Shown here: piece after piece, positions 8,488-16,030 of the stretch
Layout of the letters: each line of letters opens with the position of its first letter
Position numbering within the stretch: the stretch's first letter is position 1
From: an uncultured Pseudomonadota bacterium
Lineage (GTDB): Bacteria; Pseudomonadota; Gammaproteobacteria; Steroidobacterales; Steroidobacteraceae
DNA: 64,000 nt
Direction: 5' to 3'
Assembly: GCA_903858165.1 (NCBI GenBank)
Contig: CAIOHZ010000011.1
Coordinates: 1 to 64,000 of the forward strand
Position numbers and translations under genes: made by a program
The notes under the pieces: model-generated
Database searches by the model: none
Told to the model about the DNA's origin: nothing
The model's input: the letters and a program-made list of their open reading frames with translations, nothing else

Positions 8488-9111
8488 TCAGTTCGGGGCG
8501 ACCTCACCTGCGGCGATGATCATACGGACCAAGTGAGCCAGCGAGGACGCCCTCATTTTTTCCATCACCCGTGCGCGATGGATTTCCACCGTTCGTTGGC
8601 TGACGTCGAGGTCGCCCGCGATGACCTTATTGGCCTTGCCGGCGGTAACAAGATCCAGGACTTCCTTCTCGCGCGGAGTGAGGTCGGCGATGCGGGCGCG
8701 GATGTTGTCGCGCTCACGCAGACCGGCGCGGTTGTCGCGGTCTTTCTCTAGCGCCTGATTGATACGGTCCAGCAGGTCCTGGTCGCGGAAGGGCTTCTGG
8801 ATGAAGTCTACGGCGCCATGCTGCATGGCCTCTACGGCCATGGGCACATCACCGTGCCCGGTGATGAACACCACGGGAATCATGGCGTGCAGCGCATTCA
8901 GACGTTCTTGCAGTTCCAAACCGCTCATGGCGGGCATACGAATGTCCAGCACCAGGCAGCCCGGGCGCTCGGCATCGAAGCGGTCGAGGAATTCTTGTGC
9001 TGAAACACAGGTTTCCACGGGCAAGCCCACGGACCGCAGCAGCAACTTCAGCGACGTACGCACTGCCTCGTCGTCGTCAACCACGAATACGGTAGTAGTT
9101 TTTTCTTTCAT
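8488..9111 (-). CDS. fixJ: FixJ-family two-component response regulator
   Basis: A 207-residue regulator with an N-terminal receiver (acidic pocket DDD at 12-14, acceptor Asp56, Thr84, Lys106) and a C-terminal LuxR/NarL-type helix-turn-helix (LTPREKEVLDLVTAGKANK, then SQRTVEIHR). It should be phosphorylated by the adjacent FixL and activate low-oxygen genes, such as the cbb3 genes upstream in the same unit. The second of two in-frame ATGs (9111) is chosen because GGAG lies 9 nt before it, whereas it abuts the first ATG. Confidence 0.9.
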   Translation of the reverse strand: MKEKTTTVFVVDDDEAVRTSLKLLLRSVGLPVETCVSAQEFLDRFDAERPGCLVLDIRMPAMSGLELQERLNALHAMIPVVFITGHGDVPMAVEAMQHGAVDFIQKPFRDQDLLDRINQALEKDRDNRAGLRERDNIRARIADLTPREKEVLDLVTAGKANKVIAGDLDVSQRTVEIHRARVMEKMRASSLAHLVRMIIAAGEVAPN

Positions 9112-9129
9112 GGCGGACATCTCCGGTCG

Positions 9130-10269
9130 TCAGTGGCTTTCGACGCCCGGCAACACGCCGAGTGGTGGTAGCGTGAAAAAAAACGTGCAACCGCCACCTG
9201 GCGTACTGCGGTAAGCGAGACGCCCGTTATGGGCGCGGATGATGGAGCTGCTGATGACCAGACCAAGGCCAGTGCCACCGGGTTTGGTGGTGAAGAAGGG
9301 ATGGAACAGCCGTTCGGCTGCCTCGGTGGAGAGGCCATGGCCGTGATCGGCGACTGCTACTTCCACCATGCCGTCGCCGTCCAAGTTGGCGCTGAGAATC
9401 ACTTCGCGGTGGGCACTGGGAACGTCGACAGAGGCATCGATGGCGTTGCGCACCAGGTTGATGAGCACCTGTTGTAGTTGCACGGGGTCGGCGGTGATCG
9501 GTGGTAGTGAGTCTGCCACTCGTAAGCGCAGTTGCACGTTGTTGCTGCGCGCATCCGCCTCCAGCAACAGGCGCGAGTCTTCCACCACTCGCCTACAGTC
9601 CGCTCGTTCATGGCGGACTTCGCGGTTCTTCACGAATGCGCGCAGCCGACGAATGACTTCGCCTGCCCGCAGGGCCTGTGCAGTGATTTGGTCAAGGGCC
9701 TCACTGAGGTCTTCGCGTTCGATACCTTCCGGGCGCGAGAGCATGCGGGTAGCCGCTTGCGAGAAGGTGGCAATGGCGGTCAATGGCTGGTTGATTTCGT
9801 GGGCGAGGCCGGCGGCCATTTCGCCCATGGTGGACAGGCGTGCGAAGTGATTGAGCCGCGCCTCGGACTGGCGCGCGGCCTCTTCCGCCTGCCTGCGCAG
9901 GGTGATGTCGTGTAGGAAGCCGACAAAGCGACGCGGACTACTTTGTTGCACCTCACCGACGGCGAGCATGGCCGGGAATACCGAGCCGTCGCGGCGGCGG
10001 GCAGGAACCTCGCGACCGATGCCGATGATTTTAGCTTCGCCAGTGTTCAAGAAGCGCTTGATGTAGCCGTCGTGGCCGGCGCGATCAGCGCCTTCCATGA
10101 GCACAGAGACATTCTTGCCAAGCACTTCGTCCGCCTGCCAGCCGAACAGACGTTCGGCCGAGCGATTGAAGGTTTCGATGATGCCGTTCTCATCGATGAG
10201 AATGACGGCCTCCACAGCAGCATCGAGTACTGCTTGGAGGTCCAGTCGGGCACGAAGACCTGCGGGCAT
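9130..10269 (-). CDS. fixL: FixL-like soluble PAS sensor histidine kinase (probable haem oxygen sensor)
   Basis: A 379-residue kinase without membrane segments: one PAS domain (about 10-125), a HisKA region with H-box GLAHEINQPLTAI (His157), and an HATPase domain (NLVRNAIDA; GTGLGLVIS). The PAS domain carries the FixL pattern. His66 in GHDGYI sits where the proximal haem histidine (His200 of Bradyrhizobium FixL) is found. Twenty residues on, Arg86 in IIGIGR matches Arg220, which senses bound oxygen, and Ile81 matches Ile215. The His214 position is Lys80. Haem binding is therefore likely but unproven. It precedes fixJ by 18 nt. Confidence 0.87.
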   Translation of the reverse strand: MPAGLRARLDLQAVLDAAVEAVILIDENGIIETFNRSAERLFGWQADEVLGKNVSVLMEGADRAGHDGYIKRFLNTGEAKIIGIGREVPARRRDGSVFPAMLAVGEVQQSSPRRFVGFLHDITLRRQAEEAARQSEARLNHFARLSTMGEMAAGLAHEINQPLTAIATFSQAATRMLSRPEGIEREDLSEALDQITAQALRAGEVIRRLRAFVKNREVRHERADCRRVVEDSRLLLEADARSNNVQLRLRVADSLPPITADPVQLQQVLINLVRNAIDASVDVPSAHREVILSANLDGDGMVEVAVADHGHGLSTEAAERLFHPFFTTKPGGTGLGLVISSSIIRAHNGRLAYRSTPGGGCTFFFTLPPLGVLPGVESH

Positions 10270-10296
10270 CCTGGCTAGCCCTGCAACTGCGGACGG

Positions 10297-10650
10297 CTAG
10301 TAGTCGTTCCGGCTACTGCCGGAACCGTCATCGTCATCTGCTGGGTCATCGTCATCCTCGTCGTCGTCATCCCAGTCATCGTCCTCGTCGTCCTCATCAT
10401 CCTCGTCGTCTTCCTCCTCGTCGTCCCACTCGTCTTCTTCATCGTAATCGCTGGGGACTGCGGGGGCAGCCGACAACTCGAGGTCCAACTCGTACCAGGA
10501 ATCGAGATCGATCTCCTCGGCCTCGTCGTCGTCTTCGTAGTGGAGCGTGATGATGCCCTCGTCCTCGTCGACGCGAACGACGCGGAACAAGGTGTCCTCG
10601 TCCAGGTTGTCATACCACTGGCCGGCTTTCGGCTCGTACTCCCTACCCAC
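10297..10650 (-). CDS. DUF6763-like small protein with a polyacidic tail
   Basis: About 117 residues. The first 55 form a small beta domain (GQWYDNLDEDTLFRVVRVDE, DEAEEIDLDSWYEL) resembling the DUF6763 family of gammaproteobacteria, function unknown. The last 55 or so residues are nearly all Asp and Glu, ending GSGSSRNDY. I choose the GTG at 10650 because GAGG lies 8 nt upstream and the upstream gene ends at 10661; a longer frame to 10716 would overlap that gene. The polyacidic tail is odd and may bind cations or mimic nucleic acid. Confidence 0.65.
   Translation of the reverse strand: MGREYEPKAGQWYDNLDEDTLFRVVRVDEDEGIITLHYEDDDEAEEIDLDSWYELDLELSAAPAVPSDYDEEDEWDDEEEDDEDDEDDEDDDWDDDDEDDDDPADDDDGSGSSRNDY
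10321..10440. repeat. Trinucleotide-rich tract coding the polyacidic tail
   Basis: The plus strand is a run of TCN, TCG and TCC triplets (GAN/GAY codons on the coding strand) that encodes consecutive Asp and Glu. Such simple tracts can change length by slippage in steps that keep the reading frame. Confidence 0.6.
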
Positions 10651-10660
10651 GGCTTCGACC

Positions 10661-11482
10661 TCATGCTGCTGCGCGAACGGCGCGTACCGATAGTGTAAGG
10701 CTCCCGCCGCCATCACGGAAGCCGGAAAGTGCGGCGGTGGGGTGTTGGTGCGGCATGGCCGGGTCGTCGCCGTGATGGCGCTGGTGGGGCGCGAACAGGA
10801 AAGCCGCCTGTGCGACAGCGAGCAGGACCAGCGCCATCGCTAGCGCCCAGCGCGCCCAAGTGTTAGCGCGGTTGGGTACCGTCCGGGCGGCCAGCCCCGT
10901 GAGTCGGCCCAGGGCGCCCGCTCCGAGCAGGGCCGGCCAAGTACCCAGTGCAAAGGCAGCCAGCAGGACTGCACCGTGCCACGCGGCGCCGGTGGTAGCC
11001 GCGAGCGCCGCCATGGAAAGCACCAGGCCGCAGGGAATGAAGGCCCACACCATGCCAAGTGCATAGCTGCGCCAAGGCTCCCGCCAGTTTCCGGCACGGC
11101 GCGCTAGCGGTTGCAGCCATTGCCAGAAGTACCCACCTAGCCGCTCCAGCCCCAGAAGGTCGCGGCGGAACGCCAGACGAGTAGCAAGACTGAGGAGCGC
11201 TAGCGCTGCCATGAGGCTGGCGAGGAGGCGCAGGACGTTGCTGGCAGGCGAGGTTAATCCGGCACCTAGACTTGAACTTAGACCAGCACCGAGGCCACCC
11301 GCTAACGCGCCCAAGAGCGTGTAGGCCAAACTGCGCCCGCATTGCAGGCGCCACAGGCCCGGGGTGGCTGCGGGCATCAGGGCGGTTTGCAGTCCGCCGC
11401 ACATGCCAAGGCAGTGCCCACCAGCGGCGAGGCCGGTCAGCATGGCTCCTGTCAGTTGCGTATAGAGCGCGGCTTCAATCAT
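10661..11482 (-). CDS. TauE/SafE-like membrane protein of the cbb3 assembly cluster
   Basis: A 273-residue membrane protein of the sulfite-exporter TauE/SafE / UreH-like (DsbD-transmembrane-like) group that is often found after ccoS. It has about six hydrophobic helices and the conserved N-terminal GGHCLGMCGGLQTAL and central WAFIPCGLVLS, whose cysteines suggest copper or thiol handling. A role in delivering copper or reductant for cbb3 assembly is inferred from position. The start overlaps the ccoS stop (ATGA). A His-rich stretch near residue 232 (HQRHHGDD) could bind metal. Confidence 0.8.
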   Translation of the reverse strand: MIEAALYTQLTGAMLTGLAAGGHCLGMCGGLQTALMPAATPGLWRLQCGRSLAYTLLGALAGGLGAGLSSSLGAGLTSPASNVLRLLASLMAALALLSLATRLAFRRDLLGLERLGGYFWQWLQPLARRAGNWREPWRSYALGMVWAFIPCGLVLSMAALAATTGAAWHGAVLLAAFALGTWPALLGAGALGRLTGLAARTVPNRANTWARWALAMALVLLAVAQAAFLFAPHQRHHGDDPAMPHQHPTAALSGFRDGGGSLTLSVRAVRAAA

Positions 11483-11682
11483 GGTGCCGGGTCTTCAGTG
11501 GCAGGTGCTGGCGCAGGAGTGGAGTTCGGTGCAGTCGTAGGCGGCTGGTCTTCTTCCAGCACGGACCAGCCGGGGGATTCGAGGTCTTCAAACTGCCCGG
11601 CGCCCACTGCCCAGAAGAATGCCCACACGGCCACTGCCACCAGCAACAGGCTGAGCGGCACGATCCACAGCAGGCTGTCCAT
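11479..11682 (-). CDS. ccoS: CcoS, cbb3 oxidase maturation protein
   Basis: A 67-residue single-span protein (MDSLLWIVPLSLLLVAVAVW, then FFWAVGAGQFEDLESPGW), the standard CcoS signature. CcoS is needed for haem b and copper insertion into CcoN. The C-terminus is Pro/Ala/Thr-rich. The ATG at 11682 has GAGG 6 nt upstream. Its first 95 bases overlap the end of ccoI in another frame, an unusually long overlap. Confidence 0.92.
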   Translation of the reverse strand: MDSLLWIVPLSLLLVAVAVWAFFWAVGAGQFEDLESPGWSVLEEDQPPTTAPNSTPAPAPATEDPAP

Positions 11683-14122
11683 CGGGTACCTCGGTGAAGG
11701 AAATGGGTTGGCCAATACGCAGGGCGTTGAGTACCACGCCTAGCGAACTGGCGGACATGCCGATGGCCGCCAGCCAGGGGGGCACCAGGCCCATGGCGGC
11801 AGCCGGCACGGCAAGGAGATTGTAGGCGGCCGACCAGCGCAGATTTTGCTGCATCAGGGCCATGCCACGGTGTGCAGTGACCCAGGCTGTCCATAGCCCG
11901 CGCGGACCGTCACCGCCGAGAATCAGGTCGGCTTGTGCTCGGGCCAGAGCGGTCCCTTCCTGAAGTGCCAGCGATACATCGGCGACGGCCAGCACCGGCG
12001 CGTCGTTCAAGCCATCGCCCACCATGGCTACTCGGCACCCACGCGCTTGGAGCGCTTGCACATAAGCCACTTTATCTGCCGGCCGTGCCTCAGCCTGCCA
12101 GTCGCTGAGGCGTAGTGCTGCCGCTACGGCGGCAACCGCCGCAGTTTGGTCGCCGCTCACCAGATGAATGCGCAGGCCTGCGGTGCGCAAGCGGGCCAGT
12201 AACTGGTTGACGCCCGGGCGTAGTTCATCGCGTACGGTGAATGCTGCCAGCCAGCCGTATTCACTGCCGAGGAAGAGATTGTTTTCGGCAGCAACGCTGG
12301 GAATGGGACCTGCGAGCCCGGCGACGAACGATGCCCGGCCGATACGCAGGCGCTGACCTTCCACGATCCCTTCGAGCCCTTCGCCGGTCACTTGCACCCG
12401 TTGCTGCGCCGAAGGCACTGGGCCGCGCGGCGGAAAAGCGCGCGCCAGTGGATGGGCAGCACCGGCTTCGAGCGCGGCGGCAAGCTGCAACGCGGCAGCC
12501 GGAGTAGGCGAAATTGCAGTAGTGGGTGGCCCTGAGATGCCACCTTTGCCAGCGGGTAGCAGCGTGACATCGGTGACCATCGGGTGCCCGGCGGTGAGCG
12601 TACCGGTCTTGTCGAAGACCACGTCCGTGGCTCCGGCCAAGCGTTCGAGGGCGTCGGGGTTTACTACCAACACGCCCTGACGCGCCAAGCGCCGCAGTGC
12701 TGCAGTGAGAACTGTCGGGACCGCCAGCGACAGGGCGCAAGGGCAGGCAACTACCAGCACGGCGATGACGGTAGGGATGAGACGCGAAGGGTCCAGCCAA
12801 GCCCAGACCAGCGCCACTACCGCTGCAAGAACCAACAAAGCACCGAGGAAGCGACTGGCGAGACGGTCGGCGCGATTGGCCATGGCGGGGCGCCCGGCTT
12901 GTGCGCGGTCGATGAGGCGCACCACGGCCGACAAAGTGGTGCCATCGCCTACCGCGGTAACGCGGCATTCCACGGCTTCACCGGCGTTCAAGCTGCCGGC
13001 GAGTACCGCGCTCCCCACGGGTTTGGCGACGGGCGCGGCTTCGCCAGTGACGAGTGATTCGTCCGCGCGGGTGGCAGCACTGGTGACGATGGCATCCGCG
13101 GGGAACGTCTCGCCACCGGGAACGATGATCAGGTCGTCGGGTTGCAGCGTTTCGGCGGGCACCAGTTCCACGCCATCTGCGGTGCGCTTGCGCGCAGCTG
13201 CGGGCAACAGGCGCAACAGCGCCTCTGTGGTGCTGCCGGCGGCGTGTCTGACGCTCATTTCGGCGAAGCGTGCCACCAGCAGGAGGAAGACGAACATGAC
13301 CACCGAGTCGAACCAGACCTCGCTGGCGCCAGTGAGCGCCTGCCAGGCACTGCCGAAAAAAGCCACGAGAATGGCTAGTGATACGGTGACATCCATGCCG
13401 ATCTCGCCAGCCCGTAGCGAGCGTAAGGCACCGTGCAGGAACGGGCTGCCGGCATAGAACGCCACTGGCACCGTGATGAGCAGGCTGACTAGCTGAAAGA
13501 AACGCCGCGTCACGGTATCCATGCCATCGAATGCGCCGGCATAAAGTGCCAGCGCGAACATCATCACTTGCATCATGCCGAAGCCGGCAACCGCTAACCG
13601 ACGCAGCAAGGTGGCGCGTTCACGACGCGCCAGATTGTACGTATCGGTATTACCCAGCACGTGCGGACGAAAACCGACAGCGTCGATGGCGCGCAAGACA
13701 GTTGCTAGCCCGACGACTGCGGGGTTGAAACGAACTAGGACTCGGGCCGTGGCCGGGTTCGCCGAGGCCGTAAAAATACCCGGTAATTGTCCGAGGCGTT
13801 TTTCCACCAACCAAGTGCAGGCCGCGCAGGAAACGCCCTCGAGTAGCAGGTGGGCCGTGGCGGTGCCATCAGCTGCGGATTGCGTCCAGCGAGCCTGAAC
13901 GGCAGGAGCTTCGTAATGGCTGTAAGGGTCCGTGCGTGCGATGGCGGCACGAGCCGCGGGCGCAGAACGGAAACGGTAGTAGTCGGCAAGGCCCGCGTCG
14001 CGAATGGCTTCGGCCGCGGCCGCACAGCCGGCGCAGCACACCTCTTCGCGGCGTTCCGCGAAGGCTACGCGAAAATGGCTACCCATCGGAACAGGCTCGC
14101 CGCAGTGGAAGCAATCAGCCAC
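11588..14122 (-). CDS. ccoI: CcoI/FixI copper-transporting P1B-type ATPase
   Basis: An 844-residue P-type ATPase that supplies copper for the cbb3 oxidase. An N-terminal cysteine cluster (CFHCGEPVP, CCAGCAAAAEAI) precedes a heavy-metal-associated domain with CAAC. The transmembrane CPC motif (VACPCALSLAVP), the phosphorylation site DKTGT and the hinge GDGLNDAPVLA are all intact. The GTG at 14122 is chosen because it overlaps the fixH stop by 8 bases and because the protein then starts at the Cys cluster. The C-terminal 30 residues, overlapping ccoS, look unconserved. Confidence 0.92.
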   Translation of the reverse strand: MADCFHCGEPVPMGSHFRVAFAERREEVCCAGCAAAAEAIRDAGLADYYRFRSAPAARAAIARTDPYSHYEAPAVQARWTQSAADGTATAHLLLEGVSCAACTWLVEKRLGQLPGIFTASANPATARVLVRFNPAVVGLATVLRAIDAVGFRPHVLGNTDTYNLARRERATLLRRLAVAGFGMMQVMMFALALYAGAFDGMDTVTRRFFQLVSLLITVPVAFYAGSPFLHGALRSLRAGEIGMDVTVSLAILVAFFGSAWQALTGASEVWFDSVVMFVFLLLVARFAEMSVRHAAGSTTEALLRLLPAAARKRTADGVELVPAETLQPDDLIIVPGGETFPADAIVTSAATRADESLVTGEAAPVAKPVGSAVLAGSLNAGEAVECRVTAVGDGTTLSAVVRLIDRAQAGRPAMANRADRLASRFLGALLVLAAVVALVWAWLDPSRLIPTVIAVLVVACPCALSLAVPTVLTAALRRLARQGVLVVNPDALERLAGATDVVFDKTGTLTAGHPMVTDVTLLPAGKGGISGPPTTAISPTPAAALQLAAALEAGAAHPLARAFPPRGPVPSAQQRVQVTGEGLEGIVEGQRLRIGRASFVAGLAGPIPSVAAENNLFLGSEYGWLAAFTVRDELRPGVNQLLARLRTAGLRIHLVSGDQTAAVAAVAAALRLSDWQAEARPADKVAYVQALQARGCRVAMVGDGLNDAPVLAVADVSLALQEGTALARAQADLILGGDGPRGLWTAWVTAHRGMALMQQNLRWSAAYNLLAVPAAAMGLVPPWLAAIGMSASSLGVVLNALRIGQPISFTEVPDGQPAVDRAAQPVAGGSGRVGILLGSGRRAV

Positions 14123-14282
14123 GCGCGACCGGTTCCACACGCTCGACGGGCGTATCGGCACCGTGCGTGGCGACCCATACGGTCCACACACCTGCGCAGA
14201 GCGCCAAGAAGGGGAAGAGGATCACCAGCCACACCATGGCTTCACGGTACCAAGGGCGGGAGGCGGTGGTTGTAGTGTTCAT
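14115..14282 (-). CDS. fixH: Short FixH/CcoH-like protein
   Basis: A 55-residue protein, MNTTTTASRPWYREAMVWLV and onward, lying between ccoG and ccoI where fixH/ccoH is normally found. The PWYRE-(x)-WVWLVI start of FixH and its single membrane helix (about residues 16-38) are clear. Only about 15 periplasmic residues follow, whereas FixH is usually near 150 residues. The ATG at 14282 lies 18 nt after the ccoG stop; GGAA is upstream. Either a minimal CcoH, which in other bacteria binds the oxidase by its membrane helix, or a shortened remnant. Confidence 0.8.
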   Translation of the reverse strand: MNTTTTASRPWYREAMVWLVILFPFLALCAGVWTVWVATHGADTPVERVEPVARG

Positions 14283-14300
14283 GTGGGGTTCCAAGCTCCT

Positions 14301-15692
14301 TTACGGGGCGATGAAGCGAGACTTTTCGGTAACGGTACTCTGGTTGCCTTCCGTCTGTTGCAGCATGAACTGCACCGGACGTGAACCATGGGCACTGCTG
14401 CCGGGTGCGCGCAGGCGTACTGGAATGGAAGTGACCTCGCCGGGACCCACTGCCAATTTCGCGCCCGCGGTGTCGACCGTGAGTTGATCGAGCCCGGCGA
14501 CGGTCAGTGTGTAGTGGTGGGCTTCGCTGTCTTTGTTCATGACGCGCAGTTCGTAGGCATTTTCGAACCACTGTTCACCATTGGCATCCTGCACTTCGCG
14601 GTAAAGCGCGCTGCGGTCACGCAGGACATCCATGGCCAAGGGCTTGCGTAGGCTTAGCGAAACCACGAACGCGACGCAGAGCAAGGCGAGTAGGGTGCCG
14701 TAGACGATGACTCTGGGCCGCAGCAGTTGGGTGGCCTTGCCGTCGAGGGCGTGTTGGGTGGTGAAACGAATGAGCCCGCGTGGGCTCTGCATCTGGTCCA
14801 TCACGCTGTCGCAGGCGTCGACGCATGCAGCGCAAGAAATGCATTCGTATTGCAGGCCTTGACGGATATCGATACCAGTCGGACAAACCTGCACGCAGGC
14901 TTTGCAGTCGATACAGTCGCCCTGCCCGCGGCTGCGTGCGTCTAGGCCGCGTGGACGGCTGCCGCGCGGCTCGCCACGGTGCGCGTCGTAGGTAATGACC
15001 AAAGTATCCTTGTCGAACATCGCACTCTGGAAGCGCGCATAAGGACACATGTATTTGCAGACCTGCTCGCGCAGGTAACCAGCGTTGCCATAAGTGGCAA
15101 AGCCGTAGAACAAACTCCAGAAGGTTTCCCAGGGACCTAGCTGGAAAGCCAAGGCGCTAGGCAGTAGCGTGCGGATGGGCGTGAAGAAGCCGACGAATGT
15201 AAAGCCTGTCCACAGCGCGAAGGTGATCCACGCCAACTGCTTGCCACCCTTGCGTAGGAGTTTTTGCAGGGACCATGGCGCTCGGTCGAGTTTTAGTCGC
15301 CGTGCGCGGTCGCCTTCAATAGCACGCTCCATCCACAGGAATACTTCGGTCCAGACGGTTTGCGGGCAGGCGAAGCCACACCACAGGCGCCCAGCCAAAG
15401 CGGTGCTGAAGAAGAGCGTCAAGCCGGCGATGACCAGTAGCAGGGTAAGAAAGATGAAGTCCTGCGGCCACATCACCAACCCGAACAAGTGGAATTGACG
15501 AGCGGGCAGGTCGAACAGAATGGCCTGCCGACCGTTCCAGTTCATCCACGGGAGCAGGTAGTAAAGGCCAAGCAAGGCGAACACAGCGATGGTGCGCAGG
15601 CGCGTAAAGCGCCCCTGCACTTCGCGGGGATAAATCTTGCGGTGCTTGGCGTAGTAGCTATCGGCGGGGGCTGCTTCGTTGGCGCGGGTCAT
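14301..15692 (-). CDS. ccoG: CcoG/FixG polyferredoxin, cbb3 oxidase accessory protein
   Basis: A 463-residue membrane ferredoxin with about five helices and a C-terminal immunoglobulin-like domain. Two 4Fe-4S clusters are encoded by CIDCKACVQVCPTGIDIR and CISCAACVDACDSVMD; a further NapH-type CGFACPQTVWTE motif is in the membrane part. CcoG reduces Cu(II) to Cu(I) for cbb3 assembly in Rhodobacter. Its ATG overlaps the stop of the small membrane gene (ATGA). Confidence 0.95.
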   Translation of the reverse strand: MTRANEAAPADSYYAKHRKIYPREVQGRFTRLRTIAVFALLGLYYLLPWMNWNGRQAILFDLPARQFHLFGLVMWPQDFIFLTLLLVIAGLTLFFSTALAGRLWCGFACPQTVWTEVFLWMERAIEGDRARRLKLDRAPWSLQKLLRKGGKQLAWITFALWTGFTFVGFFTPIRTLLPSALAFQLGPWETFWSLFYGFATYGNAGYLREQVCKYMCPYARFQSAMFDKDTLVITYDAHRGEPRGSRPRGLDARSRGQGDCIDCKACVQVCPTGIDIRQGLQYECISCAACVDACDSVMDQMQSPRGLIRFTTQHALDGKATQLLRPRVIVYGTLLALLCVAFVVSLSLRKPLAMDVLRDRSALYREVQDANGEQWFENAYELRVMNKDSEAHHYTLTVAGLDQLTVDTAGAKLAVGPGEVTSIPVRLRAPGSSAHGSRPVQFMLQQTEGNQSTVTEKSRFIAP

Positions 15693-16030
15693 TTTGGCTC
15701 GTCAGGCGGGCTGCGCAGCGTGCAGGCAAGGTACAGCGTGATGCCGCTGGCGCTGGCGGTAATGCCCCAGAAAAAGAAGAACCCCAGCCCGTAGCCGGCC
15801 AGACGGCCGCTCAGCAGGGGGGAGGGAAGGGCGCAGGCCGCCAGGGCCAAGGGGTCTACCCAAGCGAACATGAACATGGTGGCCATGCCTGCCGTCAGGA
15901 ATGACGGCCAGAGAACCATGGCGAGATTGCGACCCGCTGGAGGCCACGTCGCGGGTGTGGCCTCCGGCAGTTCGTCGTCCACGGCGTCCGTTTCAGTGGG
16001 CTTGGGTGCCTGCGGTGTCGGTTGGTTCAT
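15689..16030 (-). CDS. Two-helix membrane protein of the cco operon, function unknown
   Basis: A 113-residue protein with a hydrophilic N-terminus rich in Pro, Thr and Glu and two hydrophobic helices (about 40-70 and 80-103). Small proteins of this kind lie between ccoP and ccoG in several gammaproteobacteria. No function is known to me. The ATG at 16030 (GAGGGGG upstream) lies 38 bases inside ccoP, and the stop overlaps the ccoG start. Confidence 0.72.
   Translation of the reverse strand: MNQPTPQAPKPTETDAVDDELPEATPATWPPAGRNLAMVLWPSFLTAGMATMFMFAWVDPLALAACALPSPLLSGRLAGYGLGFFFFWGITASASGITLYLACTLRSPPDEPK

Noticed and set aside
9130-10269. FixL first read as lacking the haem histidine (Lys80 in KIIGIGR)
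   Set aside because: That Lys is at the His214 position. The proximal haem ligand (His200) lies 14 residues earlier and is present as His66.
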